The notes beneath the pieces are model-generated. The model had not been told where the DNA came from. It did not search any database and saw only the letters and a list, made by a program, of their open reading frames with translations. This document shows, piece after piece, positions 1-9,053 of a DNA stretch of 57,811 nucleotides. The first letter of the stretch is position 1; each line of letters begins with the position of its first letter. The position numbers were made by a program, and so were the translations under genes. This DNA is from Aquimarina agarilytica ZC1 (lineage in GTDB: Bacteria; Bacteroidota; Bacteroidia; Flavobacteriales; Flavobacteriaceae): NCBI RefSeq assembly GCF_000255455.1, contig NZ_JH621250.1, positions 95,978 through 153,788 of the forward strand, in the 5' to 3' direction.

Positions 1-28
1 AAAACCACTCAATTAGAGTGGTTTTTTT
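1..28. terminator. Bidirectional rho-independent terminator
   Basis: A perfect 10-bp stem (AAAACCACTC / GAGTGGTTTT) with a 5-nt loop is followed by T on the plus strand and by T on the minus strand as well. Read on the minus strand it ends the ABC transporter operon whose last codon is at 52. Confidence 0.85.
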
Positions 29-51
29 ATTTCACATTGTTTTAAACAAAC

Positions 52-2469
52 TCACTCCTCTTTCAAGGATTTTACTGGATCTGCTATTGCTGCTCTATAA
101 CTTTGAAAACTTACTGTTAACAATGTAATTGTTAGTATAATTATCCCTGAAAGAATAAATAAATGCCATGGTATACTAATATGAAAAGCAAAGTTTTTCA
201 ACCATTCTGCAACTAAATACCAAGCCACAGGGAGCACTATTAAAAATGCAATTAAAACCAATTTTAAAAAATCTTTAGAAAGTAAGATGACCAATTCACT
301 TGTTTTGGCTCCTAAAGCTTTCCTTACCCCAACTTCCTTAGTACGCTTATTTCCAATTAAAGCCGCCAATGCATATAACCCCATACACGTAACCAATAAT
401 GCTAATAGCGTAAAAAAAGTTAACATTTTTCCATCATTTTTATCTCGAATGTATTGTTCATTATAAAAACTATCCCCAAAAAAGTAATCAAAACTCGTTT
501 TTTTGAAATGTGTATTCCATATTTTTTTTGTAATATCAACAAAGTCATCAATTTTATTTGTCGATAAACTAATCGTGATATAATTGGCTGGAATCCATTC
601 AATAACTCCATTTAAAAGAAATATTACAGGCGTATATCCATTATTTAACCCCTGTTGATGCCAATTTTCAGTTACTCCTACAATAATAAAAGGTATTGAC
701 TGTTCTTCTAATAGTACTTCTTTTCCTATAGCTTCTTCTGCATTTTTGATTTCAAGTAATTTTAAGGCGGATTTATTAATGACTATTTTCTGCTTTTCAC
801 CTCCAAAATCTTCATCAAAAAATCGACCTGCTATTAAATTTATTTTATACGTATCTAAATAGTGATAATCCACAGGAAGCATCTTAAACAATCGATTTTT
901 ATCATCTGTTGCAGACTTTAATTTATTTGCCGCTGCAATCGGTATATCCATCCCGGGTACGGCACCTGACAAACTAACATTTTCAACATCGGTCCTACTT
1001 TTTAATTCTTTTGAAAAACTTTCTAATTTATGATACATATTATCTGTCCCTACAGGAAATTTTAAAATCATTTTTTGATTCACATTAAGCCCTAAAGGTT
1101 GTGTTTTCATAAATTTAATTTGCTTATATATAGTTAACGTTCCTATAATTAAAAATAAAGACAGACCCAATTGAAGGACTACCAAAAAACTTAAAGGAGC
1201 TATTTTTGACTTCCCTACTCTTAATTTACCTTTTAGTAATAGTCCTGGTTTTAATGATGATAAAATAAAAGCAGGATAAAACCCCGAAAGAAAAACACAG
1301 ATACCAAAAACTAACATGGCTATAGCCCAAAATCTAAACTGTTTTAATGGTAAAAAAAACAGCTTTAAATCCACCAAATTACTTATCTCCGATAAGGCTA
1401 TCACAATTAATACAACTGCTAAAATTAAAGCCAACACATTCATTAACAAAGATTCAAACATGAATTGATTAAATAGCTTCTTCTTTTTAACCCCTTGTAC
1501 CTTTTTTATCGCTATTTCTGTAATGCGCTCGTAAGATTGGGCTATTGAAATATTTACATAATTACTCCAAGCTATAATTAATATAATTACAGCTATAAAT
1601 GATAAAGCATATAAAGTTATTTTATTCCCTTTAGTTTCTCTTTCAGATTCTTTCCACTTATTTAAATGAATATCTTTTAAAGGAACTAATGAGATTCCCC
1701 ATATTTTTGATTTTAAAGCCTCTTTTGTTTTATACTTTTCTGCCACTGCTGGGAAAGCCTTTTCTACTGTTTTAGGATCAGTATGTTTATCTAATTGTAC
1801 ATAAGTATACGCTGTATGCCAATACCAAAAATTTTGTTTCCAAGCTGGTAAACTGCTATATGATATAAAATAATCAAATTTTATATGTGAATTTTCAGGA
1901 AAATCATCAATAACTCCTGTTACTTCACATTTCTTAATTCCCTCTTTGGTAGCAAAAGTCATTACTTTGCCCATAGCACTTTCTCCTTTGAAAAATTTTG
2001 AAACTACCTTTTGGGAAATAACAACCGTGTTTGGGTTATCCAACATAGTTAACCGATCTCCTTCTAATAATTTAAAATCAAACAATTCGAAAAAAGTAGT
2101 ATCTGCATAAGTCACCGTATTTTCTCGGATATATTCATCCTTATAACCAACTATTTGCTCTGTTTGTCCAATGTCTAATCTTGCAAAGTTTTTTACCCCT
2201 GCGATATGTTCCTTTATGGCCGGTCCATATCCAAATGAAGCACTAGGCCAAGCATCAGTTAACACGTCTCCTTCATAAAAATCACTCTCTACCCTATAAA
2301 TATTATCCGCTTTAGTATGAAATGTATCATAACTAAATTCAACACTAACATATAGTACAATTAATACAGTAGCTGCTAAACCAATAGCTAAACCAAAAAT
2401 ATTTATTGTCGCCAGTTTTTTATTTTGCAATAATGTTCTAAATGCAATCTTTAAATAATAATAAATCAT
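52..2469 (-). CDS. MacB/FtsX-family ABC transporter permease
   Basis: An 805-residue inner-membrane permease of the MacB/FtsX (type VII ABC) family. Layout: TM1 at about residues 20-42, a periplasmic MacB-PCD domain to about 285, a three-helix FtsX domain (about 288-410), a second N-terminal-type helix (about 428-450), a second periplasmic domain, and a last FtsX domain from about 685 to the end. The motif RTKEVGVRKALGA (about 712) is the usual FtsX signature. The duplicated half-permease in one chain is the common Bacteroidetes form. Such proteins are mechanotransmitters that power export or envelope remodelling rather than import. The ATPase gene lies 54 bp upstream, so the two form an operon. 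The substrate cannot be read from the sequence; no MacA-like adaptor or TolC-like gene is adjacent. Confidence 0.93.
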   Translation of the reverse strand: MIYYYLKIAFRTLLQNKKLATINIFGLAIGLAATVLIVLYVSVEFSYDTFHTKADNIYRVESDFYEGDVLTDAWPSASFGYGPAIKEHIAGVKNFARLDIGQTEQIVGYKDEYIRENTVTYADTTFFELFDFKLLEGDRLTMLDNPNTVVISQKVVSKFFKGESAMGKVMTFATKEGIKKCEVTGVIDDFPENSHIKFDYFISYSSLPAWKQNFWYWHTAYTYVQLDKHTDPKTVEKAFPAVAEKYKTKEALKSKIWGISLVPLKDIHLNKWKESERETKGNKITLYALSFIAVIILIIAWSNYVNISIAQSYERITEIAIKKVQGVKKKKLFNQFMFESLLMNVLALILAVVLIVIALSEISNLVDLKLFFLPLKQFRFWAIAMLVFGICVFLSGFYPAFILSSLKPGLLLKGKLRVGKSKIAPLSFLVVLQLGLSLFLIIGTLTIYKQIKFMKTQPLGLNVNQKMILKFPVGTDNMYHKLESFSKELKSRTDVENVSLSGAVPGMDIPIAAANKLKSATDDKNRLFKMLPVDYHYLDTYKINLIAGRFFDEDFGGEKQKIVINKSALKLLEIKNAEEAIGKEVLLEEQSIPFIIVGVTENWHQQGLNNGYTPVIFLLNGVIEWIPANYITISLSTNKIDDFVDITKKIWNTHFKKTSFDYFFGDSFYNEQYIRDKNDGKMLTFFTLLALLVTCMGLYALAALIGNKRTKEVGVRKALGAKTSELVILLSKDFLKLVLIAFLIVLPVAWYLVAEWLKNFAFHISIPWHLFILSGIIILTITLLTVSFQSYRAAIADPVKSLKEE

Positions 2470-2523
2470 TTGTATATTTTTAATTAGGTAATGGAAAAAT
2501 AATTGACAATTCTATTTTCACTT

Positions 2524-3207
2524 TTACTGAGTAAACAATCTATTTTCAAATACTTTTTTCCCATCAAGCATTCTAATAATTTTATGCGCATATTTGGCAT
2601 CATGCTCACTGTGTGTTACCATAACTATGGTGGTCCCTTGATTATTTAATTCCATTAAAAGCTCCATTACCTCACTCCCAGTGCTGCTATCAAGATTTCC
2701 TGTTGGTTCATCGGCTAAAATTAATTTTGGATTGTTGATTACTGCCCTGGCAATAGCAACTCGTTGTTGTTGCCCTCCCGACAATTGTTTAGAAAAATGC
2801 TTTCGACGATGCATTAGCTCCATTTTTTCTAATATTTTGTGCACCCTTTCTTTTCGCTCTCCTTTTTTTATTCCTAAATAAATTAAAGGCAATTCAACAT
2901 TTTCAAAAACAGTAAGCTGATCTATTAAATTGAAGTTTTGAAATATAAAACCCAAAGCATCTTTACGGATATCTGCTCGTTGATTTTCATTATAGTTTGT
3001 TACATCATTTCCATTAAAAATGTAATTCCCTCCATCTGGAATATCTATCATTCCCAACACATTTAGTAAGGTTGATTTTCCACAGCCTGAAGGTCCCATA
3101 ATAGCTACAAAATCTCCTTTATACACTTTAAATGAAACTTTATTTAAAGCAGTTGTTTTAACTTCTTTTGTACTGTAATATTTTTCTAAATTATTTATTT
3201 CAATCAT
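2524..3207 (-). CDS. ABC transporter ATP-binding protein, LolD/MacB type
   Basis: A 227-residue ATPase partner of the permease just downstream. Walker A is GPSGCGKST (residues 38-46); the signature is LSGGQQQR; Walker B and D-loop are [12 protein letters not shown]; an H-loop His is in [10 protein letters not shown]. The close LSGGQQQR and EPTGNLD pair is typical of the MacB/LolD/FtsE group. I chose the ATG at 3207 rather than one 24 bp upstream, because family members begin with MIEI(N/K)NLxKxY. A sigma-54-like box lies about 25 bp upstream and an NtrC-type regulator is transcribed divergently, so expression is probably switched by that two-component system. Confidence 0.94.
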   Translation of the reverse strand: MIEINNLEKYYSTKEVKTTALNKVSFKVYKGDFVAIMGPSGCGKSTLLNVLGMIDIPDGGNYIFNGNDVTNYNENQRADIRKDALGFIFQNFNLIDQLTVFENVELPLIYLGIKKGERKERVHKILEKMELMHRRKHFSKQLSGGQQQRVAIARAVINNPKLILADEPTGNLDSSTGSEVMELLMELNNQGTTIVMVTHSEHDAKYAHKIIRMLDGKKVFENRLFTQ

Positions 3208-3232
3208 GTTTAATCTATTTAGAACATACATT

Positions 3233-3248
3233 ATAACAATCGTGCCAA
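3233..3248 (-). promoter_or_regulatory. Candidate sigma-54 promoter of the ABC operon
   Basis: The minus strand reads TTGGCACG-ATTG-TTATA from 3248 down. The -24 part matches the TTGGCACG consensus exactly, and the spacing to the -12 part is right. The -12 element has TTATA where TTGCA/T is expected, so the GC is missing. The start would fall near 3221, about 14 nt before the ATPase ATG. The adjacent NtrC-family gene with an AAA+ sigma-54 interaction domain supports the reading. Confidence 0.5.
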
Positions 3249-3269
3249 CACAATAACCCCTTATAAATA

Positions 3270-3304
3270 AACACCTTAAACAAATCTATGTAATTTAAGG
3301 TGTT
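3270..3304. promoter_or_regulatory. 11-bp inverted repeat, candidate enhancer site
   Basis: AACACCTTAAA (3270-3280) and TTTAAGGTGTT (3294-3304) are perfect inverted copies separated by 13 nt. The centre lies about 43 bp upstream of the -24-like box, a suitable place for a dimeric Fis-type HTH activator. No T-run follows the repeat, and it sits between divergent promoters, so a terminator is unlikely. A weaker GTGTA/TACAC pair lies at 3321-3339. Confidence 0.5.
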
Positions 3305-3373
3305 CGAAAACGATTCATCTGTGTACGATAATGATACACTTTTTTTAATGCCACATATTACTAATTCATAATT

Positions 3374-3404
3374 TTTGATAGGCTTAATATTATTGTAATA
3401 TTGT
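3374..3404 (+). promoter_or_regulatory. Candidate Bacteroidetes-type promoter of the response regulator
   Basis: TTTG (3374-3377) and TAATATTG (3397-3404, 7 of 8 to TAnnTTTG) are separated by 19 nt, the usual spacing. The predicted start is almost at the ATG at 3409, so the mRNA would be nearly leaderless, which weakens the call. Confidence 0.35.
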
Positions 3405-3408
3405 ACAT

Positions 3409-4755
3409 ATGCTATTAAAAAATGCCCACATATTAGTAGTTGATGATGATAGTGATGTATTAACCGCTGTAAGACTTTTATTAAAATCTAAGGTTAAATT
3501 AGTGATTACCGAAAGGAATCCTAATAATATCGAATCATTAATCACCCGGAATAAATTTGATCTTGTTATTCTGGATATGAATTTTAATGGACTCATAAAC
3601 ACGGGAAATGAAGGTATTTTTTGGCTTAACAGAATAAAAAATATAAATAAACAATTACATGTTATTCTTATTACCGCCTATAGCGATATTGATCTAGCTA
3701 TTAAAGCCTTAAAAAAAGGAGCTGCTGACTTTTTAGTAAAACCATGGAAAAATGATAAATTAATTACTTCAATTGAAGAAATACTAAATCAAAAAAAGTC
3801 GAAAACATATAATAAGCCCAATTTATTAAACTCAGAGTCTCAAATAATAGGAAAAAGCTCCATTATGGAAGCGGTTTTTTCTAAAATAGATAAAGTAGCT
3901 CCAACTGATGCCAATATTTTAATTTTAGGTGAAAATGGAACTGGAAAAGACCTTATTGCCAAAGCCATACATCAAAATTCTTTACGAAAAAACAAACCCT
4001 TTATAAAAGTAGATGTTGGTGCTTTAACTCCTACTTTATTTGAAAGTGAATTATTTGGGTACACTAAAGGAGCTTTTACAGATGCTAAAACCAGTAGAAA
4101 AGGTAGGTTTGAAGCAGCGCAAGGTGGTACACTCTTTTTAGATGAAATAGGTAATATTAGTTTACAACAACAAGCTAAATTATTAAGTGTATTACAAAAT
4201 AGACAACTCATTCCATTGGGTACAAACACTCCAATTCCTATAGATATTAGACTCATTTGTGCTACCAATTTAGATATTTCATTACTTGCTAATGAAACTA
4301 GATTTAGAAAAGATCTTATTTATAGAATTAATACAGTAGAACTAATTATTCCTACTTTAAAAGAAAGGGGAAAAGATATTATTTTATTAGCCCAACATTT
4401 TACAAAAGTTTACGCCGAAAAATATTTAAAAGATCAACTCCAACTAGGAGATGATTTTATTGAAAAATTAAAAAAATATCATTTCCCAGGTAATGTACGT
4501 GAGCTTCAATATACTATTGAACGTGCCGTTATTATGTCTGAAAATAATCTATTAAATAAAAATGATTTAACATTTTCACCTATTGAAAAGGATACCATAA
4601 CCATACAACAAAGTGATTTAAGACTTGATATTCTTGAAAAAAAGGCTATTTTAAAAGCTATAGAAAAGCATAATGGTAATATTTCTAAATCAGCAAAAGA
4701 ATTAGGTATTACGCGTACTGCTCTATATAGAAGACTACATAAATATGACTTATAA
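3409..4755 (+). CDS. Sigma-54-dependent response regulator (NtrC family)
   Basis: A 448-residue transcription activator. The receiver domain (1-125) has the acidic pair D12-D13 and phosphoacceptor D56 in LVILDMNF. The AAA+ domain (about 150-390) has Walker A GENGTGKD (from 174), the loop GAFTDA (221-226) that contacts sigma-54, and Walker B TLFLDEIGN. The Fis-type helix-turn-helix at the C-terminus (NISKSAKELGITRTALYRRL) binds DNA as a dimer. GAFTDA in place of GAFTGA is often seen in Bacteroidetes members. The histidine kinase gene overlaps its end by 11 bp, and the ABC exporter is divergent, so this is a dedicated regulatory pair. The likely target is the ABC operon. Confidence 0.95.
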   Translation: MLLKNAHILVVDDDSDVLTAVRLLLKSKVKLVITERNPNNIESLITRNKFDLVILDMNFNGLINTGNEGIFWLNRIKNINKQLHVILITAYSDIDLAIKALKKGAADFLVKPWKNDKLITSIEEILNQKKSKTYNKPNLLNSESQIIGKSSIMEAVFSKIDKVAPTDANILILGENGTGKDLIAKAIHQNSLRKNKPFIKVDVGALTPTLFESELFGYTKGAFTDAKTSRKGRFEAAQGGTLFLDEIGNISLQQQAKLLSVLQNRQLIPLGTNTPIPIDIRLICATNLDISLLANETRFRKDLIYRINTVELIIPTLKERGKDIILLAQHFTKVYAEKYLKDQLQLGDDFIEKLKKYHFPGNVRELQYTIERAVIMSENNLLNKNDLTFSPIEKDTITIQQSDLRLDILEKKAILKAIEKHNGNISKSAKELGITRTALYRRLHKYDL

Positions 4756-6109
4756 AAAATATAAATTAGCTCTAACTATTAGAGTTATAGTTTTATTTTT
4801 AACGCTTACTTCACTAGCGTACTTTATAAATATAGTTAACTTTAAATCAACATTACACCTTACTTGGGTAATTATTTTTTTAGTTATTATTGTCCTCTAT
4901 TTATTTTATACTATTTATGATTCTATTTTTAAACGCTTCAATGAAATAGATAATTTTTTTGAAGCGATTTCCTATCGCGATTTTTCTCGCCATTTTAATG
5001 AACAAAATGGGGTTTACGGTATTAGGGAATTACATAAAAAATTTAATTCGGTAAATACAAGCATTAGGGAACTTTACAAAGAAAAAGAAGTACAACACCT
5101 TCATCTTAAAAAAATAGTAAATCTTATTGACACGGGTATTATAGCTTATAATTTAACATCTAAAGATGTATTATGGGTTAATGATTCATTTAAACGACAA
5201 TTAGATATTCCTTCAATAAAAAATATTCAGTTTATAGAAAAAAGGACTCCAAAAATTTATTATAAACTATTTTCTAAAAACTATGTTAATGATTCCAATG
5301 TTAATGTGATTATTGATAATAAAAAAACAAGCTTTTTAGTATCAAGTAGCACTTTTAAAGCACAAAATGAATCATTCAAATTAATAGTAATTAAAAATAT
5401 TGCTGATACATTAAATAGAACAGAATCTGAAGCTTGGAAAAAACTTTTGAGTGTTATGACTCATGAAATAATGAATTCCATAACTCCAATTTCATCATTA
5501 GCAGAAACATTACATGCTCATATAACTGCGCATAATAATAATCCTGCTGAAAATTTATTGGATATTGATGATTTAAATATTGGGATTGATAGTATTAAAA
5601 AAAGAAGCATAGGCTTACTCTCATTTGCTAAAACCTATCGTAGCTTAAACAAAGTAACGGAACTTAATTTAAGTAAAGTATCTATCAAAGAATTATTTAA
5701 CTCCATAGAAACGCTCTTATTACCTTCGTTAAAAAACAAATTAATTTCAGTGTTCTTTGAAATTGATAATGAAAGTATTCAAATTAAAATGGATCCTTAT
5801 TTAATTGAACAAGTACTTATCAATTTAATTTTAAATGCTACAGCATCTCTCGAAGGTATTCAAAATCCCAAAATTATAGTTAAAGCCAAAATAAATAGTA
5901 CTGGTCAACCCACTATTCATGTTATTGATAATGGAAAAGGAATTCCTGATGAAATTATAGATCAAGTTTTTATCCCATTTTTTACTACCAAAAAAACAGG
6001 CAGTGGTATTGGCTTAAGTTTATGTAAACAAATCATGCTACTACATAAAGGAGAAATAACAATAAACAGCATTGAAAATACAGGTACTGTAGTAAATCTA
6101 TTTTTTTGA
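4745..6109 (+). CDS. Membrane sensor histidine kinase
   Basis: A 454-residue kinase paired with the NtrC-type regulator upstream (11-bp overlap). Two transmembrane helices lie near residues 8-28 and 36-56 with almost no periplasmic loop, so sensing is probably within the membrane or cytoplasm. A HAMP-like and PAS-like linker follows. The H-box is MTHEIMNSITP with H240; the ATPase domain has an N-box (NLILNATASLEG), G1 box DNGKGIP and G2 box GSGIGLSLCKQI. The layout resembles NtrB/AtoS-like kinases that feed sigma-54 regulators. The short sensor loop suggests it could respond to the neighbouring ABC transporter or to membrane stress, but that is inference. Confidence 0.94.
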   Translation: MTYKKYKLALTIRVIVLFLTLTSLAYFINIVNFKSTLHLTWVIIFLVIIVLYLFYTIYDSIFKRFNEIDNFFEAISYRDFSRHFNEQNGVYGIRELHKKFNSVNTSIRELYKEKEVQHLHLKKIVNLIDTGIIAYNLTSKDVLWVNDSFKRQLDIPSIKNIQFIEKRTPKIYYKLFSKNYVNDSNVNVIIDNKKTSFLVSSSTFKAQNESFKLIVIKNIADTLNRTESEAWKKLLSVMTHEIMNSITPISSLAETLHAHITAHNNNPAENLLDIDDLNIGIDSIKKRSIGLLSFAKTYRSLNKVTELNLSKVSIKELFNSIETLLLPSLKNKLISVFFEIDNESIQIKMDPYLIEQVLINLILNATASLEGIQNPKIIVKAKINSTGQPTIHVIDNGKGIPDEIIDQVFIPFFTTKKTGSGIGLSLCKQIMLLHKGEITINSIENTGTVVNLFF

Positions 6110-6165
6110 ATCTAAATAGTATTATGATCCCCCCCTAGTTTATCAATAAACAACATTAGGCTATT

Positions 6166-6591
6166 TTAAGGAATAATTCTTTTTCCAAAATTAATAAGAA
6201 TTTGAGGCTTTTTAAAACCCACAACTTTAGTCCTTAGGTTCCCATGATAATCTATAATCAAAAGTGTTGGATAGGAACGTACACTGTACTTGTCAATAAG
6301 TGCCCTACCCTCTTTTGTTTCTCCATCAACCGCTATATTTACATAATTTTCATTATAGTATTCCCCCACTGCTTCGTTTTTAAAACTTATACGCTTCAAT
6401 TTTTTACAAGGAGAACACCAATCTGCATAAATATCTAAAAAAATGAATTTTTTATCTTGTTCTGCTTTTTCCAAAGCTTCCAACCAAGTCCCTTTAAAAA
6501 ATTCTATTCCCTTTTTACTTTTTACCAAAGTGTAGCTTGAAAAAACAAAAATAAATGTCAGTAAGGTAACTATACATGAAATCCTTTTCAT
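6166..6591 (-). CDS. Secreted thioredoxin-fold protein
   Basis: A 141-residue thioredoxin-like protein with an N-terminal hydrophobic signal (residues 5-22). The active site is WCSPCKK with C59 and C62, followed by SYPTLLIID, the usual cis-Pro element. SoxW/DsbD-gamma-like periplasmic thioredoxins of this size are common in Bacteroidetes and reduce or oxidise exported proteins. I took the ATG at 6591 because the upstream in-frame ATG at 6663 adds 24 residues before the signal peptide and would spoil it. It converges with the histidine kinase and stands alone. The exact partner is unknown. Confidence 0.88.
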   Translation of the reverse strand: MKRISCIVTLLTFIFVFSSYTLVKSKKGIEFFKGTWLEALEKAEQDKKFIFLDIYADWCSPCKKLKRISFKNEAVGEYYNENYVNIAVDGETKEGRALIDKYSVRSYPTLLIIDYHGNLRTKVVGFKKPQILINFGKRIIP

Positions 6592-6782
6592 TACAAATAA
6601 ATTTAAAAATTTATCAATAGCAAGTGCATTCTGTATCCTAAAAATTATTTTTATTTGTTTCATACGTTTTGTAAATTTTCTTTATTAATGAAAGAAGCTT
6701 CACTTAATTTAACAAAATAACACGATATTCTTTTAAAATTATGATTGAATTACTATAACTTTACCCTCAACAAAATTGTAGT

Positions 6783-7118
6783 TTGACCTTGAAATTAAGA
6801 CAGCTTTTCACTAAAAGATATTTTAAATTTATAAGTAATAAATACTTATTTATTGCACTATTCTTTTCTATTTGGATGCTATTTTTAGATACTAATTCAT
6901 GGTTAATTCACCGTACTCTAAACAAAGAACTTAAGGGACTAGAGGAAAACAAGCAATACTATCAAACAGAAATATCAAAGGACGAAAAGCTTATAACAAT
7001 TTTAAAAGATAGTTCGGGTTTAGAAAAATATGCCCGTGAAAAATACTTCATGAAAAAAGAAAATGAAGATATTTACATCATTGATTACGAAAAAAACAGT
7101 GTTGATGAAAATGAATGA
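6783..7118 (+). CDS. FtsB/DivIC-family septum formation initiator
   Basis: A 111-residue bitopic cell-division protein: a short basic cytoplasmic tail, one TM helix (about 20-38), then a coiled coil (about 45-75) and the conserved GLEKYAREKYFMKKENEDIYII segment that ends with a small periplasmic domain. This is the FtsB/DivIC pattern, a subunit of the FtsQLB-type divisome complex. No ATG lies at the proper N-terminus; the frame begins with TTG at 6783 (or TTG at 6789), so a non-ATG start is likely. Its end overlaps the mutase gene by 8 bp, an arrangement common in flavobacteria. Confidence 0.88.
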   Translation: MTLKLRQLFTKRYFKFISNKYLFIALFFSIWMLFLDTNSWLIHRTLNKELKGLEENKQYYQTEISKDEKLITILKDSSGLEKYAREKYFMKKENEDIYIIDYEKNSVDENE

Positions 7119-8415
7119 TATCATTTTTGAACGTTTTGCTGCTATTTCAACAAAACAATGGAAGCAGAAAATTCAATATGAACTCCAAGGTTTAGATTAC
7201 CAAAAAACTCTGGTCAAAAGTAGTGCTGATGGAATTCCGCAATTGCCTTTTTATTCCGAATCTGAACTTAAGTATCGAAGTATTGCTGATTTTCCAAAAA
7301 AAATAAATACCTGTATATACATTACAGTGAATAATGAAGCTACAGCCAATACAAAAGCTGTAAACGCTATTAATTCTGGTTTCACTAATATCTGCTTTAC
7401 TATTTTTAATGCGGAATTGGATATGGATATTTTACTACAAAATATTAGCGTATCTACTTTTATCATACCTCATTTTTTAAACATTGATAGTTATAAAAAA
7501 ATACAGGCTAACTATCCTCAGGTAACTGTATTATCCGATCCTATTGGTAAAATTACCCAAACAGGAAATTGGTATCGCAACTTTAATCATGATTTTGAGC
7601 AATTAGATCTTATTTTAAATCATTCGCCATCAAGCTTAACTATCAATCAAAGCTTATTTCACGATGCTGGCGCTACTCCTGTACAACAATTAGCATATTC
7701 ACTAACTCAATTAAAACAATATGACCATCAAATTTCTTTAAAAAAATGTAATACCATAACTTATTTTGTTGCTGTAGGAACAGATTTTTTTATAGAAATT
7801 GCTAAATTAAAAGCACTTCGTATACTCACTAATAGCTATTTTGAATCACAAAACATCACATTAAATTGCTTGCTCTTTCAACAAAAAAGTCAACGTACTA
7901 TACAGCTATTTGATTCGGATATAAATCATGAAATCTCGAGTATTGAGTGTCAAATTGGTCAATGCGCAGGTGTTGATTTTATAACTGCTTATCCCGAAAA
8001 TTACCTATATTTTAAAGAAGATATTCCTATAATTAATGCTCAAAATAAACTATTAATACAAAATATTAAAAATAGTAGTATCCCAATTAATGACGCTATT
8101 TATATTGAAAAATTAACCCAACAACTGATTGATAAAACACTCGTTTTATTTGAAAGTATTGAACAAGGAGGTGGTTTTACAAACCAATTACGCAAAGGAA
8201 TTATTCAGAAAAAAATAAAAGAAAAAGAAAGTGCTGAACAAAAAGCCTTTAATCAACAATTCACAGTAACAACACCAACAACAAAAAAAACTCCTATACA
8301 CTATCCTTTTTTAAAAACTAAAGGGCATTCACCTTTTTGGAAACCAATAATTAAAAAACGATTAACCGCTCCACAAGAAAAACCTATATGGGATAAACTC
8401 TATTCAAATGGATAA
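7111..8415 (+). CDS. Methylmalonyl-CoA mutase small (beta) subunit-like, degenerate
   Basis: About 434 residues related to the non-catalytic beta subunit (MutA/ScpA-small) of B12-dependent methylmalonyl-CoA mutase. Family marks: the N-terminal FERFAAISTKQWKQKIQYEL block, DPIGKITQTGNW, AGATPVQQLAYSL and the C-terminal YIEKLTQQLIDKTL...GGGF stretch. The usual DPAGGSYYIE signature before the last is eroded to SIPINDAIYIE, and the preceding Arg/Thr/Gln-rich segment is unrecognisable. The downstream large subunit is drastically shortened, so the complex cannot be a normal mutase. Start: ATG 7111 (or 7105), inside the end of the FtsB-like gene. The upstream ATG at 7063 would overlap that gene too far. 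Confidence 0.8.
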   Translation: MNDIIFERFAAISTKQWKQKIQYELQGLDYQKTLVKSSADGIPQLPFYSESELKYRSIADFPKKINTCIYITVNNEATANTKAVNAINSGFTNICFTIFNAELDMDILLQNISVSTFIIPHFLNIDSYKKIQANYPQVTVLSDPIGKITQTGNWYRNFNHDFEQLDLILNHSPSSLTINQSLFHDAGATPVQQLAYSLTQLKQYDHQISLKKCNTITYFVAVGTDFFIEIAKLKALRILTNSYFESQNITLNCLLFQQKSQRTIQLFDSDINHEISSIECQIGQCAGVDFITAYPENYLYFKEDIPIINAQNKLLIQNIKNSSIPINDAIYIEKLTQQLIDKTLVLFESIEQGGGFTNQLRKGIIQKKIKEKESAEQKAFNQQFTVTTPTTKKTPIHYPFLKTKGHSPFWKPIIKKRLTAPQEKPIWDKLYSNG

Positions 8416-9001
8416 GCTTTATGTAAATTATATCGAAATTGATATGTCGAATGGAAAAAACCAACAAGCGGCTGGTTTTCCTCCTTTTACTCGTGGATAT
8501 CATACACACAATTTTTCAACACAAGTAACTACCAAAAAATTATTTACAGATTCAATCCATTTTCGGCTTTCTGATTTTTCAGTCACACAAATGACAGTTC
8601 TTTTTAATGAAATTGTATTACAAAAAGAATTACATCATAAAACAACTACCATCAACTTAAAGATTCCATTTACAGACGCCATAGATACTATAATTTCAAT
8701 AAGAACATTGAGGACTGTTTTAGCTTGTATTTGTGATGATTTATACAAAAGTCCCAATACTTTAAAATTTAATTTTATAGCTTTTCCTGAAGCTATAAAT
8801 ACCATTTTTAATACACATAACTTAGCTAAAATAGCTCAAGTGGATACTTTAGTTGTTAATGATAGATTGTATAATACATTTATTAAAATTCAATCTTTAC
8901 TACCTAAATTTCCTATTGACTGTTTATCAGGAAGTAAAGAAATAGAAGAAAAAACAGCTACTTTATTTTTAAAAGTGTATTCCGAATTTTCTTCATATTA
9001 A
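8408..9001 (+). CDS. Severely shortened mutB-like protein (mutase large-subunit remnant)
   Basis: A 197-residue ORF overlapping the small-subunit gene by 8 bp, exactly where flavobacteria carry the roughly 700-residue methylmalonyl-CoA mutase large subunit. Residues about 20-30 (GFPPFTRGYHT) resemble the conserved N-terminal PPxxRG block of MutB. The substrate-barrel motifs and the entire C-terminal cobalamin-binding domain (DxHxxG) are absent. The frame is open with composition like its neighbours and no internal stop, so it is either a decayed in-frame deletion product or a repurposed small protein. The remaining sequence is not recognised. It cannot bind B12 by the normal route. Confidence 0.6.
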   Translation: MDKLYVNYIEIDMSNGKNQQAAGFPPFTRGYHTHNFSTQVTTKKLFTDSIHFRLSDFSVTQMTVLFNEIVLQKELHHKTTTINLKIPFTDAIDTIISIRTLRTVLACICDDLYKSPNTLKFNFIAFPEAINTIFNTHNLAKIAQVDTLVVNDRLYNTFIKIQSLLPKFPIDCLSGSKEIEEKTATLFLKVYSEFSSY

Positions 9002-9053
9002 AATAAATTGTGCCACTAAGCTTTAATATTGTAAATTCAACAAAAAAATAAAC

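Noticed and set aside
3270..3304. Inverted repeat as a terminator
   Set aside because: No T-run follows the stem in either direction and it lies between two divergent promoters, where no transcript needs to end.
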